A stretch of 64,000 nucleotides of DNA from Cylindrospermum sp. NIES-4074. GTDB taxonomy: Bacteria > Cyanobacteriota > Cyanobacteriia > Cyanobacteriales > Nostocaceae. Position numbers and translations under genes: made by a program. The notes under the pieces are model-generated. The model searched no databases. It saw nothing but the letters and a program-made list of their open reading frames with translations, and was not told where the DNA came from. The number at the start of each line of letters is the position of its first letter. Position 1 is the first letter of the stretch. The stretch is taken from contig AP018269.1 in the NCBI GenBank assembly GCA_003994795.1, positions 2,877,484-2,941,483 of the forward strand. Reading direction: 5' to 3'. Below are positions 9,124 to 18,178 of this stretch, piece by piece.

Positions 9124-10110
9124 ATGATTCAGTTCCGTATTCAGCCAGACGGTGAAATACCAGCATCCACCCAGCTGTTTAATCAAATCCGGTTTGCGAT
9201 CGCATCTCGGCAATATCCACCTGGATTCAAATTGCCAAGCACTAGGGCGCTAGCAATGCAAACTGGGTTACATCGCAATACGATTAGCAAGGTTTACCGC
9301 CAATTGGAGGAAGATGGTTTTGTCGAAAGTCTAGCTGGTTCGGGAATTTATGTCCGCGCTCAAGGTCATGAGGGTGGTAGTAGGCTGCAATCACCCATTC
9401 TCAAGCAACATCCTGAAGCTTACAAAGTGGTGCAAAAAGCACTAGACGAGTTGCTCAACCAAGGCTGTTCCCTCAATCAAGCACGGGAGATATTTCTAGC
9501 GGAAGTTGACTGGCGCTTGCGTTGTAGCGCTAGGGTGCTAGTGGCGGCACCATCTCAAGACATTGGCGCTGGAGAATTAATGGTGGATGAATTGGAAGAA
9601 GCCCTAAAAATACCCATACAGTTGGTAGCAATGGAAGAATTAGCAGCGGTGCTAGATCAAACTACCTCGGCAACATTAGTTACCAGCCGGTATTTTATTG
9701 GGGAAGCAGAAGCGATCGCTGCACCAAAAGCTGTGCGCGTGATTCCTTTGGATATTCACGACTATGGCAAAGAACTCAATTTAGTGAAAAACCTACCCAA
9801 AGCCAGTTGTATTGGCGTAGCTAGCCTCAGTCCTGGCATTCTCAGAGCCACAGAAGTCATCCTTCATGGTTTACGTGGGGATGAATTACTTGTCATGACT
9901 TCCCAACCCAAAGACGCTTATAAACTTCAGTCCCTCGTCAAACGGGCAGAAATGATTTTTTGCACTGATAAAGCCAGTTTTTCAGCAGTACACGCAGCGG
10001 CTCAAACAGCTGCGGAAGATATTATCCGTCCAGCCAAACTAATTCGCTGTGGAAATTACATCGGCGCCAATTCTATTAGTTTGCTGAAACGAGAACTGGG
10101 TTTAGGTTAA
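9124..10110 (+). CDS. GntR family transcriptional regulator
   Basis: A 328-residue protein. Residues about 5-75 are a GntR winged helix (STQLFNQIRFAIASRQYPPG, LPSTRALAMQTGLHRNTISKVYRQLEEDGFV). The remainder is a 250-residue domain of its own type, without the aminotransferase lysine motif of MocR proteins, and would sense an unknown ligand. AGGAGG at 9111-9116 is a near-perfect ribosome binding site and is 7 bases from the ATG at 9124, which decides the start over the GTG at 9121 and TTG at 9118. It diverges from the dienelactone hydrolase gene and may control it, as neighbouring GntR regulators often do; this is inference. Confidence 0.88.
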   Translation: MIQFRIQPDGEIPASTQLFNQIRFAIASRQYPPGFKLPSTRALAMQTGLHRNTISKVYRQLEEDGFVESLAGSGIYVRAQGHEGGSRLQSPILKQHPEAYKVVQKALDELLNQGCSLNQAREIFLAEVDWRLRCSARVLVAAPSQDIGAGELMVDELEEALKIPIQLVAMEELAAVLDQTTSATLVTSRYFIGEAEAIAAPKAVRVIPLDIHDYGKELNLVKNLPKASCIGVASLSPGILRATEVILHGLRGDELLVMTSQPKDAYKLQSLVKRAEMIFCTDKASFSAVHAAAQTAAEDIIRPAKLIRCGNYIGANSISLLKRELGLG

Positions 10111-10127
10111 GATTGGGAATATTGGGT

Positions 10128-10149
10128 ATTGGGAAAAATTTTTCCCAAT
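10128..10149. terminator. Bidirectional terminator candidate
   Basis: A perfect palindrome with arms ATTGGGAAAAA / TTTTTCCCAAT lies in the 55-base gap between the convergent GntR gene and the alpha/beta hydrolase. The A and T runs on either side of the stem would suit termination in both directions. Confidence 0.5.
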
Positions 10150-10165
10150 CACAACTGACTAATAA

Positions 10166-11062
10166 CTAAGAAAGTAAAAATTCTCGCACCCGCCCCAGGT
10201 AAGTTGCGGAATCTTCCAACATCGGAAAGTGCGCCGTGTTGGGAATTAGAGCATACTCAACTTTCTCACTCAGTGCCGCAGCTTGACGCCCCATCTCGGC
10301 GGGAATAATGATGTCATACTCCCCCGCCACCAGCAGAGTCGGTACTGTCAACTTAGCAAACTCCTGGGGCATAAATTCTGCTTGTGCCTTGCTGACAGAA
10401 GTAAAAATTGTGCCCAACGCCGCATCATAATCAGCATCAATAAAATCTTGTAAAAAAGCCTGACGCTCAGATTTTGGGATCGGGCTATGCAGAAATCTTG
10501 CCATAAACATCCTGTCAGCAAATGGTATTTTCCCTAACCACTTGGGACGGAATTTAACTACATAGCCCCCAAATTTATAAAATGCAGCAAAGGCTTTTTC
10601 GTCATATTCAAAGATACCGCTACAGGTTAAAATTCCTTTTTCCACCCGTTGGGGGTAGCGGTTAAAAAATAATGTGGCAATAGAAGCACCCATTGAATGA
10701 GCATTAACATAGACGCGCTGGAGGTGCAAGCCATCTAACAAAGCTGCCAAATCCTCAGCGTAGTCTTCTAACTCATAGGTTAACTCTTTAATTGCCTCAG
10801 TTTTTTCTTGGGGAGAGCGCGACTCAACCACAGATTCACTTGCTTGGACAATGGTTGGTTTACCACGAGAACGCCCAAATCCCCGCATATCGTAAAGTAG
10901 ACAATCAAAGTGGTCTAATAAAGCTTCAGCGGTGCTTTGCCAGTACCTAGCCGAACCAGCCCAACCGTGGATAAAAATCATCACTGGCTTGACTACAGAA
11001 TCGGATGGTTTTTTGAGCCACTCGTAGTAGTGTTCAACGCCACGAACATTAATATAAGGCAT
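10166..11062 (-). CDS. Alpha/beta hydrolase
   Basis: A 298-residue protein of the alpha/beta hydrolase fold. Visible: the oxyanion HGWAGSARYW strand near residue 32, nucleophile Ser in AHSMGAS, catalytic Asp in AGEYDIIIP and His in NTAHFPML close to the C-terminus. An internal stretch at about 80-95 is polar and variable. The closest named groups are esterases or lipases, and the substrate is not identifiable. Start is ATG at 11062. It lies just downstream of clpX on the same strand, separated by 70 bases of CTAATGA-type heptamer repeats. Confidence 0.88.
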   Translation of the reverse strand: MPYINVRGVEHYYEWLKKPSDSVVKPVMIFIHGWAGSARYWQSTAEALLDHFDCLLYDMRGFGRSRGKPTIVQASESVVESRSPQEKTEAIKELTYELEDYAEDLAALLDGLHLQRVYVNAHSMGASIATLFFNRYPQRVEKGILTCSGIFEYDEKAFAAFYKFGGYVVKFRPKWLGKIPFADRMFMARFLHSPIPKSERQAFLQDFIDADYDAALGTIFTSVSKAQAEFMPQEFAKLTVPTLLVAGEYDIIIPAEMGRQAAALSEKVEYALIPNTAHFPMLEDSATYLGRVREFLLS

Positions 11063-11132
11063 TATTCAAAATTCAAAATTGAGAAATCAAAAGTCAAAAG
11101 TCATAATACCAATGACTAATGACTAATGACTA

Positions 11133-12473
11133 TTAAGCTGATTCTGGTTTTGGTAATGAAGATGGATGTACTAGCAGTTCAGCAGTTGATCGCTTTTCAA
11201 CCATTTCCCGCGTTACTGTACAGCGAGTCACATCCTTCCGGGAAGGCAACTCATACATTACATCCAGCATCAGCTCTTCTACAATGCCCCGCAGTGCCCT
11301 TGCACCAGTTTTACGGCGGTAAGCTTCTTGAGCGATCGCCCGCAAGGCTTCTGGTTTAAAATCTAACTGGACATTATCCATTTTCAGCAGCTTCTGGTAC
11401 TGCTTCACCAAGGCGCTGCGTGGTTGGGTGAGAATTGCCATCAGCGCTTCTTCATCCAGAGGCTCTACTACCGCTACCATTGGTATCCGACCAATAAATT
11501 CAGGAATCATGCCAAACTTCACTAAATCATCTGGTTCTAGATGGCGTAGTGTGTCTGCTGCTCGTTTTTCTTTGGTTTGACCTTCTCCCGGTTGCACAAA
11601 ACCAATTGACTTTTTGCCAACTCGCTGATCTACAACCTTCTCCAGACCGACAAAGGCACCACCACAGACAAACAGAATATTGCTGGTGTCAATTTGGATG
11701 CAGTCTTGATAGGGGTGCTTGCGTCCTCCTTGGGGTGGTACATTGGCGATCGTGCCCTCTAACATTTTCAGCAAGGCTTGTTGCACACCTTCGCCAGAAA
11801 CATCACGAGTAATCGAGGGGTTTTCACTCTTACGGGCAATTTTATCAATTTCGTCAATGTAGATAATTCCCCGCTGCGCTTCCTCTACATCCAAGTCAGC
11901 CACCTGCAACAGTCGCAGCAAGATATTTTCCACATCTTCGCCCACATACCCTGCTTCCGTCAGCGTTGTAGCATCAGCAACGGCAAAGGGTACATCCAAG
12001 ATTTTCGCTAGGGTTTGCGCTAGGAGAGTTTTGCCGCAACCAGTTGGGCCAATTAACAAAATATTGGACTTTTGCAGTTCGATCGCATCTTCTGCCCCAC
12101 CTTTGCCACTACTTTTAGCTTGGAGGATTGCCAATCGCTTGTAGTGATTGTAAACCGCAACTGACAGCACTTTCTTGGCTTCATCTTGACCAATAACGTG
12201 TTCGTCTAGATAATTTTTAATCTCTCTGGGTTTAGGTATTTGATTAAACGAGAGACTGGAAGTGCGGGCACGGCGTTTTTGAGGTGGTTCTGAACGGGGT
12301 GCGGGTGGCGAGGCCGCACCATTTGTGTCAAGTAACTCCTCATCTAGTATTTCATTACACAAGTCAACGCATTCATCGCAGATGTAGACTCCCGGCCCCG
12401 CGATTAATTTACGCACCTGCTCTTGAGACTTGCCACAAAACGAACATTTTAAATGGGAGTCGTACTTAGACAT
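11133..12473 (-). CDS. clpX: ATP-dependent Clp protease ATP-binding subunit ClpX
   Basis: A 446-residue AAA+ unfoldase. The N-terminal zinc-binding domain has Cys10, Cys13, Cys32 and Cys35. Walker A is GPTGCGKT at 142-149, Walker B is [11 protein letters not shown], and the C-terminal small domain has the sensor-2 [12 protein letters not shown] motif. The linker at about 45-80 is longer and richer in proline than in E. coli. ClpX unfolds tagged substrates and threads them into ClpP. It is 9 bases downstream of clpP, and third in the tig-clpP-clpX order conserved widely in bacteria, so the genes are very likely co-transcribed. Confidence 0.98.
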   Translation of the reverse strand: MSKYDSHLKCSFCGKSQEQVRKLIAGPGVYICDECVDLCNEILDEELLDTNGAASPPAPRSEPPQKRRARTSSLSFNQIPKPREIKNYLDEHVIGQDEAKKVLSVAVYNHYKRLAILQAKSSGKGGAEDAIELQKSNILLIGPTGCGKTLLAQTLAKILDVPFAVADATTLTEAGYVGEDVENILLRLLQVADLDVEEAQRGIIYIDEIDKIARKSENPSITRDVSGEGVQQALLKMLEGTIANVPPQGGRKHPYQDCIQIDTSNILFVCGGAFVGLEKVVDQRVGKKSIGFVQPGEGQTKEKRAADTLRHLEPDDLVKFGMIPEFIGRIPMVAVVEPLDEEALMAILTQPRSALVKQYQKLLKMDNVQLDFKPEALRAIAQEAYRRKTGARALRGIVEELMLDVMYELPSRKDVTRCTVTREMVEKRSTAELLVHPSSLPKPESA

Positions 12474-12482
12474 ACCAGCCTC

Positions 12483-13181
12483 TTATTTCAGAATGGTGAC
12501 GTTTTCCCCTGCGGTGGGAATATTTTGTCTGGAAATGACCTGATCTATCAAACCGTAGTTCTTCGCCTCTTCTGCTGACATGAAAAAGTCGCGTTCTGTA
12601 TCTGCTTCAATTCTTTCTAAGGGTTGACCAGTATGCTGGGACAATAACTGATTTAACTTACCCTTAATGTAAAGAATTTCTCGCGCTTGAATTTCGATGT
12701 CAATGGCTTGCCCTTGAGCGCCGCCAAGAGGTTGATGAATCATGATCCGGGAGTCAGGTAGAGACATACGTTTCCCCGCCGTCCCGGCTGTTAACAAAAA
12801 TGCCCCCATGCTCGCAGCTAGTCCAAAACAGATGGTCACAACATTGGGACGGATCTGCTGAATTGTATCATAGATTGCCATCCCTGCGTAGACAGAGCCG
12901 CCAGGAGAATTAATGTACAGTTGAATATCCTTTTCTGAGTCTTCAGCATCAAGGAACAGCAACTGGGCAACAATTGAGTTAGCGACAGCATCATCTATTG
13001 GTGTTCCCAAAAAGATAATCCGCTCTCGCAGTAGGCGGGAGTAGATGTCGAAAGCCCTTTCTCCCATACCTGATTGTTCTACCACCATCGGCACGATGTT
13101 GCTAGGGCTGCTCAAGTGGGAGTTAATGTCTATTCGACTCAAGCTGCTGATTGGGTAATTTCCCGACTGCGATACAAGCAT
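12483..13181 (-). CDS. clpP: ATP-dependent Clp protease proteolytic subunit ClpP
   Basis: A 232-residue serine protease subunit with an intact triad: Ser124 in AASMGAF, His149 in MIHQPLGG and Asp198 in TERDFFMS. Fourteen such subunits form the degradation chamber. The 30-residue N-terminal extension before IVPMVVEQ is typical of one of the several cyanobacterial ClpP paralogues, the one paired with clpX. ATG at 13181 is the start. It is 9 bases from clpX and 238 bases downstream of tig; the gap to tig has heptamer-like repeats (CCCCATCA type) and may contain a separate promoter. Confidence 0.97.
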   Translation of the reverse strand: MLVSQSGNYPISSLSRIDINSHLSSPSNIVPMVVEQSGMGERAFDIYSRLLRERIIFLGTPIDDAVANSIVAQLLFLDAEDSEKDIQLYINSPGGSVYAGMAIYDTIQQIRPNVVTICFGLAASMGAFLLTAGTAGKRMSLPDSRIMIHQPLGGAQGQAIDIEIQAREILYIKGKLNQLLSQHTGQPLERIEADTERDFFMSAEEAKNYGLIDQVISRQNIPTAGENVTILK

Positions 13182-13419
13182 ACAAGAACATTTAACAATT
13201 AAGTAGGACTGTGATTGATGCAGCTGAGGCTGCTTTTTAAAGATGGAAATTTTTATTTGGGCTATGTGTTAACCATTATGCCTCATCTAAATTCGTCTCG
13301 TCTAAACTTAATGCTGAGTCTTGAGTCCTAAATTTATCGGGAGTCAACAATCAAGGGTCAAGGGTTAAAGGTCAAGAGTTTTTCACCCCATTACCCCATC
13401 ACCCCATCACCAATGACCT

Positions 13420-14829
13420 TTACTCAGGACTGTTCGACGGTTCAGTACCTGGTTCTGGTGACTCAGTTGCTTCTGGTTCTGTTTCCTCTGAGGCACTTAA
13501 AGAACCTTCAGGTACAAGTTCTACAGATGAGTGTTCCAGGAGCCAATTGAGGATTTTTTCGGTCAGCAGTTCATTTTCCACTACTGAGCGCAGTCTTTCC
13601 TCATCCACATCTTGATCTTCATACTGCTGCAATAGTTCTGTGGCTCTGCTGGCGATTTCTTCTGGTGTCACCTCAATAGACTCGCGTTTGCCGATTTCTT
13701 GCAAGGCCAGGGAACGTTTGAGACGCTCAATTGCCTCAGGGCGCGATCGCTCTCGCAATTGAGCAATAATATCTTGAGTAAACAGTTTCCTCACATCCAA
13801 CCCCTGCTGTGACAAGCGGATTGCTGTTTGTGTCAACATGGCATCAGCTTCTTGCTCAATCAATGTGGCTGGCAAGTCAACTTCTACGTGTTTGAGGATT
13901 TCGGCTACAAGCGCTTCCTGCTGATTTGCTTTGGTTTTATCCTCAGCTTCTTTTTGATATTGCGTTTCTAAGGAAGCACGCAATTCCTCCAAAGTCTCAA
14001 ATTCACTGACTTCCTTAGCGAAGTCGTCATTTAATTCCGGCAGTTCTTTTTCCTTGAGTTCTTTGAGGGTTACTGTGAAACTTGCTGGTTTACCTGCTAA
14101 CTCTTGGTTGGCATAGGGATCGGGAAACTGAGCCGAAATTTCTTTAGTTTCTCCTGGGTTCATCCCCACGATGCCACTGACAAAACCGGGAATAAACTTA
14201 TCTTCCTGTAACTCTACTTGAAAATCAGTTGCTTCCCCTCCGGGAATTGCCACTGGTTCAGATGTTTCATCTTCGCCTTCAGCTTTGGAAATCACACCTT
14301 TAAAATCAACTACGGCAATATCACCAAACTGAGCTGCACGACCTTCCACAGGAATCAAGGTTGCCAATTCTTCACGTTCTTTGTTCAGTACGCCTTCCAA
14401 TCGGGTGGGGTCATACTTTACTTCCTCAGCTTTGGCTTGCAAATCAGTGTACTGCGTCAGATTAATTTCTGGTTCCACATCCACTGCGGCAGAAATAGTC
14501 AGCGGTTGCCCTGGTTCATAATTATTAATCAAATCATCAAAGGAGGAGAGCAAACGTGGCTGACCAATTGCGGCAATCGCTTCTTGCTTGACTGCTTGCT
14601 CAATGCCATCAGGAATTAGTTCTTCTAAGGCTGTGGCCTTGACGCGACTGACACCTAGTCGCTGTAGCAATATCTGCCGTGGCACTTTGCCTTTGCGAAA
14701 CCCAGGAATATTTGCCGTACTGGCTAGCTTTTTAATGACTTGTTCGTATGTTTGCTTGGTTATTTCCGGTGTAATCTCTATTTCCAGTCCAATTTGGCTG
14801 GCGGGAAGTTTCTCCTGGGTGACTTTCAT
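13420..14829 (-). CDS. tig: Trigger factor
   Basis: A 469-residue ribosome-bound chaperone and peptidyl-prolyl isomerase. The ribosome-binding signature is IPGFRKGKVPRQILLQRLG at about residues 39-57. The FKBP-like domain spans about 165-255 (GDIAVVDFKGVI ... VSGIVGMNPGETKEI), and the long helical C-terminal domain follows. The final 45 residues are a Ser/Glu/Pro/Thr-rich tail, longer than in E. coli (432 residues). It is the first gene of the tig-clpP-clpX cluster. ATG at 14829 is the start. The long structured upstream region (14858-15662) is shared with the divergent asd. Confidence 0.97.
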   Translation of the reverse strand: MKVTQEKLPASQIGLEIEITPEITKQTYEQVIKKLASTANIPGFRKGKVPRQILLQRLGVSRVKATALEELIPDGIEQAVKQEAIAAIGQPRLLSSFDDLINNYEPGQPLTISAAVDVEPEINLTQYTDLQAKAEEVKYDPTRLEGVLNKEREELATLIPVEGRAAQFGDIAVVDFKGVISKAEGEDETSEPVAIPGGEATDFQVELQEDKFIPGFVSGIVGMNPGETKEISAQFPDPYANQELAGKPASFTVTLKELKEKELPELNDDFAKEVSEFETLEELRASLETQYQKEAEDKTKANQQEALVAEILKHVEVDLPATLIEQEADAMLTQTAIRLSQQGLDVRKLFTQDIIAQLRERSRPEAIERLKRSLALQEIGKRESIEVTPEEIASRATELLQQYEDQDVDEERLRSVVENELLTEKILNWLLEHSSVELVPEGSLSASEETEPEATESPEPGTEPSNSPE

Positions 14830-14857
14830 GCTTTGTCTCTGTTTTCTGGTATTTTAA

Positions 14858-15662
14858 ACTCCGAGTACACACAAGGCGGAAACGCTGGCGTTGCTAACTT
14901 GATGTCTCGCGGCAGGGATTTTGATGCTCACAAGAGCGCATCAGATCCCAGGATGGGTGCCCTTCAGCAGAGATCCAGTTTACTGCCAATGGCAAAGGAC
15001 TTAACACTTTACCGCAATAACTTTACCGCACCTCTATATTAGCCACGAGTTCTGAGTTTTGAGTCATCTATACCCTGCTAAAGGCTTTGCCTGGGAAAGA
15101 TGCTGACGCAAAACTCGGAACTAGACCGGTGCCGAGAGGGCTAACGCCGTGATATCCTGGTTGTCAACCAGTAGCCCGGACGCCAAAGTTGTACCGTCGG
15201 GTCTGGCAGCCTGATGAGGCAACAAGCTGTGCTTTGTTATGTAGCTCCGTTTGCGGCTATGGTACTCTGATCTATTTGGATCATAGTACATTCATCTCAT
15301 TAGGAACCCACTATCACGGCTGAGATATTTGTTTACTTTACTTCTTAAGCGTTCGTGAAATACTTAAATACAAATATCTCCATTTTTCCCCTAGATGGCG
15401 GTTTGCGGTTTGTTGTATAATAATATATATTGTTTCAGTTAGTAAAAATTTTGAACAGTAATTATTGTGGGTCAACAGGAAAATCAGCTAACTTAATATA
15501 ACCAAGAAAATAAATGTCTCAAATTTATAAATATCTACTAAATTAGAGAAACATCTAAAAGTTATTCAAACTTATTTAATATCTGCTATCGCCATTTAAA
15601 TATGGATAAGTTCTCCATCGTTCAAAGAAAGTGCAAATAACCTCTTAAAGGAGGAAGTCAGA
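14858..15662. other. Long structured intergenic region between tig and asd
   Basis: 805 bases between divergent genes, with no supported ORF. The part from 14880 to 15330 is GC-richer than its surroundings and packed with stems: 14922-14943 (TGATGCTC/GAGCATCA type), 15157-15171 (CTGGTT-GTC-AACCAG), 15175-15201 (CCCGGACG paired with CGTCGGG) and 15262-15289 (GTACTctGATC paired with GATCatAGTAC). The part from 15340 to 15640 is AT-rich and likely holds the asd promoter. I do not recognise a known riboswitch, SRP RNA, RNase P RNA or 6S RNA. Confidence 0.55.
15157..15289. ncRNA. Candidate structured RNA element, family unknown
   Basis: Three consecutive stems (see 15157-15171, 15175-15201 and 15262-15289) are more structure than expected by chance in an AT-rich intergenic region. 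Strand is undetermined: it could be the 5' leader of tig on the minus strand, a leader of asd on the plus strand, or a separate RNA. No T tract closes it on either strand. Alternatively, it is a dead palindromic repeat element. Confidence 0.3.
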
Positions 15663-16706
15663 TTGTCTAAATCCTATCGTCTAGCTATTTTGGGTGCAAC
15701 TGGTGCTGTAGGCACAGAGTTGCTGGAATTACTAGAGCAGCGTAATTTCCCACTCGCTGATTTGAAATTGTTGGCATCAGAGCGGAGTGCAGGGAAAACC
15801 CTAAAGTTTCGCGGGGAAAATATACCAGTAGAGTCAGTGAGCGATCGCGCTTTCGATCACCTAGATATAGTGCTAGCTAGTGCAGGGGGTAGCACCTCCA
15901 AAACCTGGGCAGCAACAGCTGTAGCCAAAGGCGCAGTGGTAATTGATAACTCCAGTGCCTTTCGGATGCACCCAGAAGTACCCCTAGTTGTCCCAGAGGT
16001 GAACCCACTAGCCGCCGTGAGCCACAAAGGTATTATTGCTAATCCCAACTGCACCACAATTCTCATGGCAGTGGCAGTATGGCCTTTGCATCAAGTCAAA
16101 CCAGTAAAACGCATAGTCGCCGCTACCTACCAATCTGCTAGCGGTGCTGGTGCCAAAGCAATGGCAGAAGTGAAAACCCAAGCCAGTGCTATTTTACAAG
16201 GACAGCCACCAGTAGCCGAGGTACTGCCTTACCCATTGGCATTTAATTTATTTCCACATAACTCCCCATTAAACGATTCGGGGTATTGTGAGGAAGAAAT
16301 GAAAATGGTTAACGAAACCCGCAAAATATTTGGTAGCCAAGAGATTAGAATTACTGCTACTTGTGTACGGGTTCCCGTACTCCGCGCTCATTCGGAAGCT
16401 ATTAATCTAGAGTTTGAAACACCTTTTAGTCCAGATGAAGCCAGAGAAATTTTAAATCATTCCCCTGGTGTGAAATTGGTGGAAGATTGGGGAAGTAATC
16501 ATTTCCCCATGCCGATAGAAGCCAGTGGCCGGGATGAAGTTTTAGTGGGGCGAATTCGTCAGGATATCTCTCATCCGTGCGGCTTGGAACTTTGGCTGTG
16601 TGGCGATCAAATTCGTAAAGGTGCAGCATTAAATGCAGTACAAATTGCTGAGTTATTGGTAGAAAAAAATCTACTCAAACCAACAGCAGCTTACGCTCCC
16701 AGCTAG
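15663..16706 (+). CDS. asd: Aspartate-semialdehyde dehydrogenase
   Basis: A 347-residue enzyme that reduces aspartyl phosphate to aspartate semialdehyde with NADPH, the branch point to lysine, diaminopimelate, threonine and methionine. Visible: the nucleotide-binding GATGAVGTELLELL at 11-24, catalytic Cys130 in NPNCTT, and the later VRVPVLRAHSEA segment carrying the catalytic His. The start is an unusual TTG at 15663, decided by a strong ribosome binding site AAAGGAGG at 15647-15654, 8 bases upstream; the protein then begins MSKSYRLAILGATG as the family does. It is followed 124 bases later by dapA, the next lysine-specific step, so the two probably form an operon. Confidence 0.97.
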   Translation: MSKSYRLAILGATGAVGTELLELLEQRNFPLADLKLLASERSAGKTLKFRGENIPVESVSDRAFDHLDIVLASAGGSTSKTWAATAVAKGAVVIDNSSAFRMHPEVPLVVPEVNPLAAVSHKGIIANPNCTTILMAVAVWPLHQVKPVKRIVAATYQSASGAGAKAMAEVKTQASAILQGQPPVAEVLPYPLAFNLFPHNSPLNDSGYCEEEMKMVNETRKIFGSQEIRITATCVRVPVLRAHSEAINLEFETPFSPDEAREILNHSPGVKLVEDWGSNHFPMPIEASGRDEVLVGRIRQDISHPCGLELWLCGDQIRKGAALNAVQIAELLVEKNLLKPTAAYAPS

Positions 16707-16830
16707 TAATAATAGGCAAATATTAAGTTGGGTTGCCGGAATTGTGCCAGCAACTTAGCAGATAGGTTATTACAATAGAAATCCACCAACATATAAAAAA
16801 ACAAAAAGGGTAATCAGGAGTGAAAAGAGG

Positions 16831-17715
16831 GTGGGAGATTTTGGCAGAGTTTTAACCGCTATGATTACGCCGTTTAAAGCAGACGGCAGTGTCAACTATG
16901 ATGTAGCGGCAGAACTAGCAGCACATCTGGCTAACAACGGAACAGATACATTGGTAGTGTGCGGCACTACAGGGGAATCCCCAACCCTGAGTTGGGATGA
17001 GGAATACCAGTTGTTTGTGGAGGTGTTACAGGCTGTAGCGGGTAAAGCCAAGGTGATTGCTGGCTGTGGTTCTAATTCCACCAAAGAAGCGATCGCCGCA
17101 ACCCAAAAGGCGGCTAAAATAGGAGTGCATGGTTCTTTACAAGTTGTTCCTTATTACAATAAACCGCCGCAAGCGGGACTATATCAACACTTTCAGGCAA
17201 TAGCACAAGCCTGTCCTGACTTACCGTTGTTGTTATATAACGTTCCTGGTCGTACCGGTCAAAACCTCAGTTCAGAAACAGTTGCCCGATTAGCTGAAGT
17301 TGATGGTATCGTTGGGATTAAAGAAGCCAGTGGGAGTTTAGACCAAGCAAGTGAAATTCGCCGCTTGACACCAAAAGAATTTCAGATTTACGCTGGAGAT
17401 GATTCTTTAACCCTGCCCCTCTTGGCAATTGGGGCCAAGGGTGTAGTAAGTGTGGCTTCTCATCTGGTAGGAAACCAACTACAGCAGATGATCCAAGCCT
17501 TTCAAGCGGGCAAAATTAACATCGCCACTGATATTCATCTCCAACTATTCCCGTTGTTTAAAGCTTTATTTCTAACTACAAATCCCATTCCAGTTAAGAA
17601 AGCACTAAAACTTCAAGGTTGGGAGGTTGGTTCCACTCGTCTGCCGCTGTGCGAAGCTGACTCGGAAATCTATCAAAAGTTAGAGGCTGTGCTTAAAGAA
17701 CTTAGTTTAGTCTAG
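16831..17715 (+). CDS. dapA: 4-hydroxy-tetrahydrodipicolinate synthase
   Basis: A 294-residue TIM-barrel aldolase that joins pyruvate and aspartate semialdehyde. Schiff-base Lys164 is in GIKEASG, Tyr136 in [11 protein letters not shown], with Arg141 in the same motif, and the GTTGES motif at 45-50. It starts at GTG 16831; a purine-rich AAAGAGG lies just upstream. The product feeds lysine and the diaminopimelate of peptidoglycan. It follows asd in pathway order. Confidence 0.97.
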   Translation: MGDFGRVLTAMITPFKADGSVNYDVAAELAAHLANNGTDTLVVCGTTGESPTLSWDEEYQLFVEVLQAVAGKAKVIAGCGSNSTKEAIAATQKAAKIGVHGSLQVVPYYNKPPQAGLYQHFQAIAQACPDLPLLLYNVPGRTGQNLSSETVARLAEVDGIVGIKEASGSLDQASEIRRLTPKEFQIYAGDDSLTLPLLAIGAKGVVSVASHLVGNQLQQMIQAFQAGKINIATDIHLQLFPLFKALFLTTNPIPVKKALKLQGWEVGSTRLPLCEADSEIYQKLEAVLKELSLV

Positions 17716-18178
17716 GCAGCAACTTGCTAGGCACTGGTAAGCTGCTAGTTGCCAAAGACACATATAAATAATGGGCAATATTTATTACCAGGTTAAAATT
17801 CAATAGCTGTGCCACCACTGTTCGATAGAGTATAAATCCTTCTCATCTCTTCGAGACCTGCGCGTATAGCCTTCTCTTCTCCTTCTCCTATTGGAGACAC
17901 TGCGCGAACGGAGACGCTAACGCAAACGAGAGGCTTGTCTGCGACACGCTGCGCGAACGCCAACGGCACGCTCCGCGAACCCTAAGGCGCAACTTCCTCT
18001 CTGGCGATAGGAGAGGCTATGCGAACAGTATAAAGTCCATTTTATTGAACAAAGAATTGAACATCAAAATTAAAACTTAGCTGCTTTGAGACTAACTTCA
18101 TAGACAGCTTGTATTCTCTTTCATACAAGAAAGCTAAATATCAACTGATTAACCACACACACAAATCTCAAGGAGAAA
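17716..18178. repeat. Intergenic region with GAGACgcTGCGCGAACG-type repeats
   Basis: The 17860-18030 stretch holds several imperfect copies of a unit around GACACTGCGCGAACGGAGACG and CGACACGCTGCGCGAACGC, a dispersed palindromic repeat family common between Nostocales genes. AT-rich sequence follows before the RNase J start, including a good ribosome binding site (AAGGAG) at about 18171-18176. No gene is visible. Confidence 0.6.

Noticed and set aside
14218-14619. Plus-strand 133-residue open frame
   Set aside because: Antisense shadow of trigger factor.
15211-15230. CTGATGAGG resembling a hammerhead ribozyme core
   Set aside because: The downstream GAAA and the pairing of stem II and stem III required for a hammerhead are not present.
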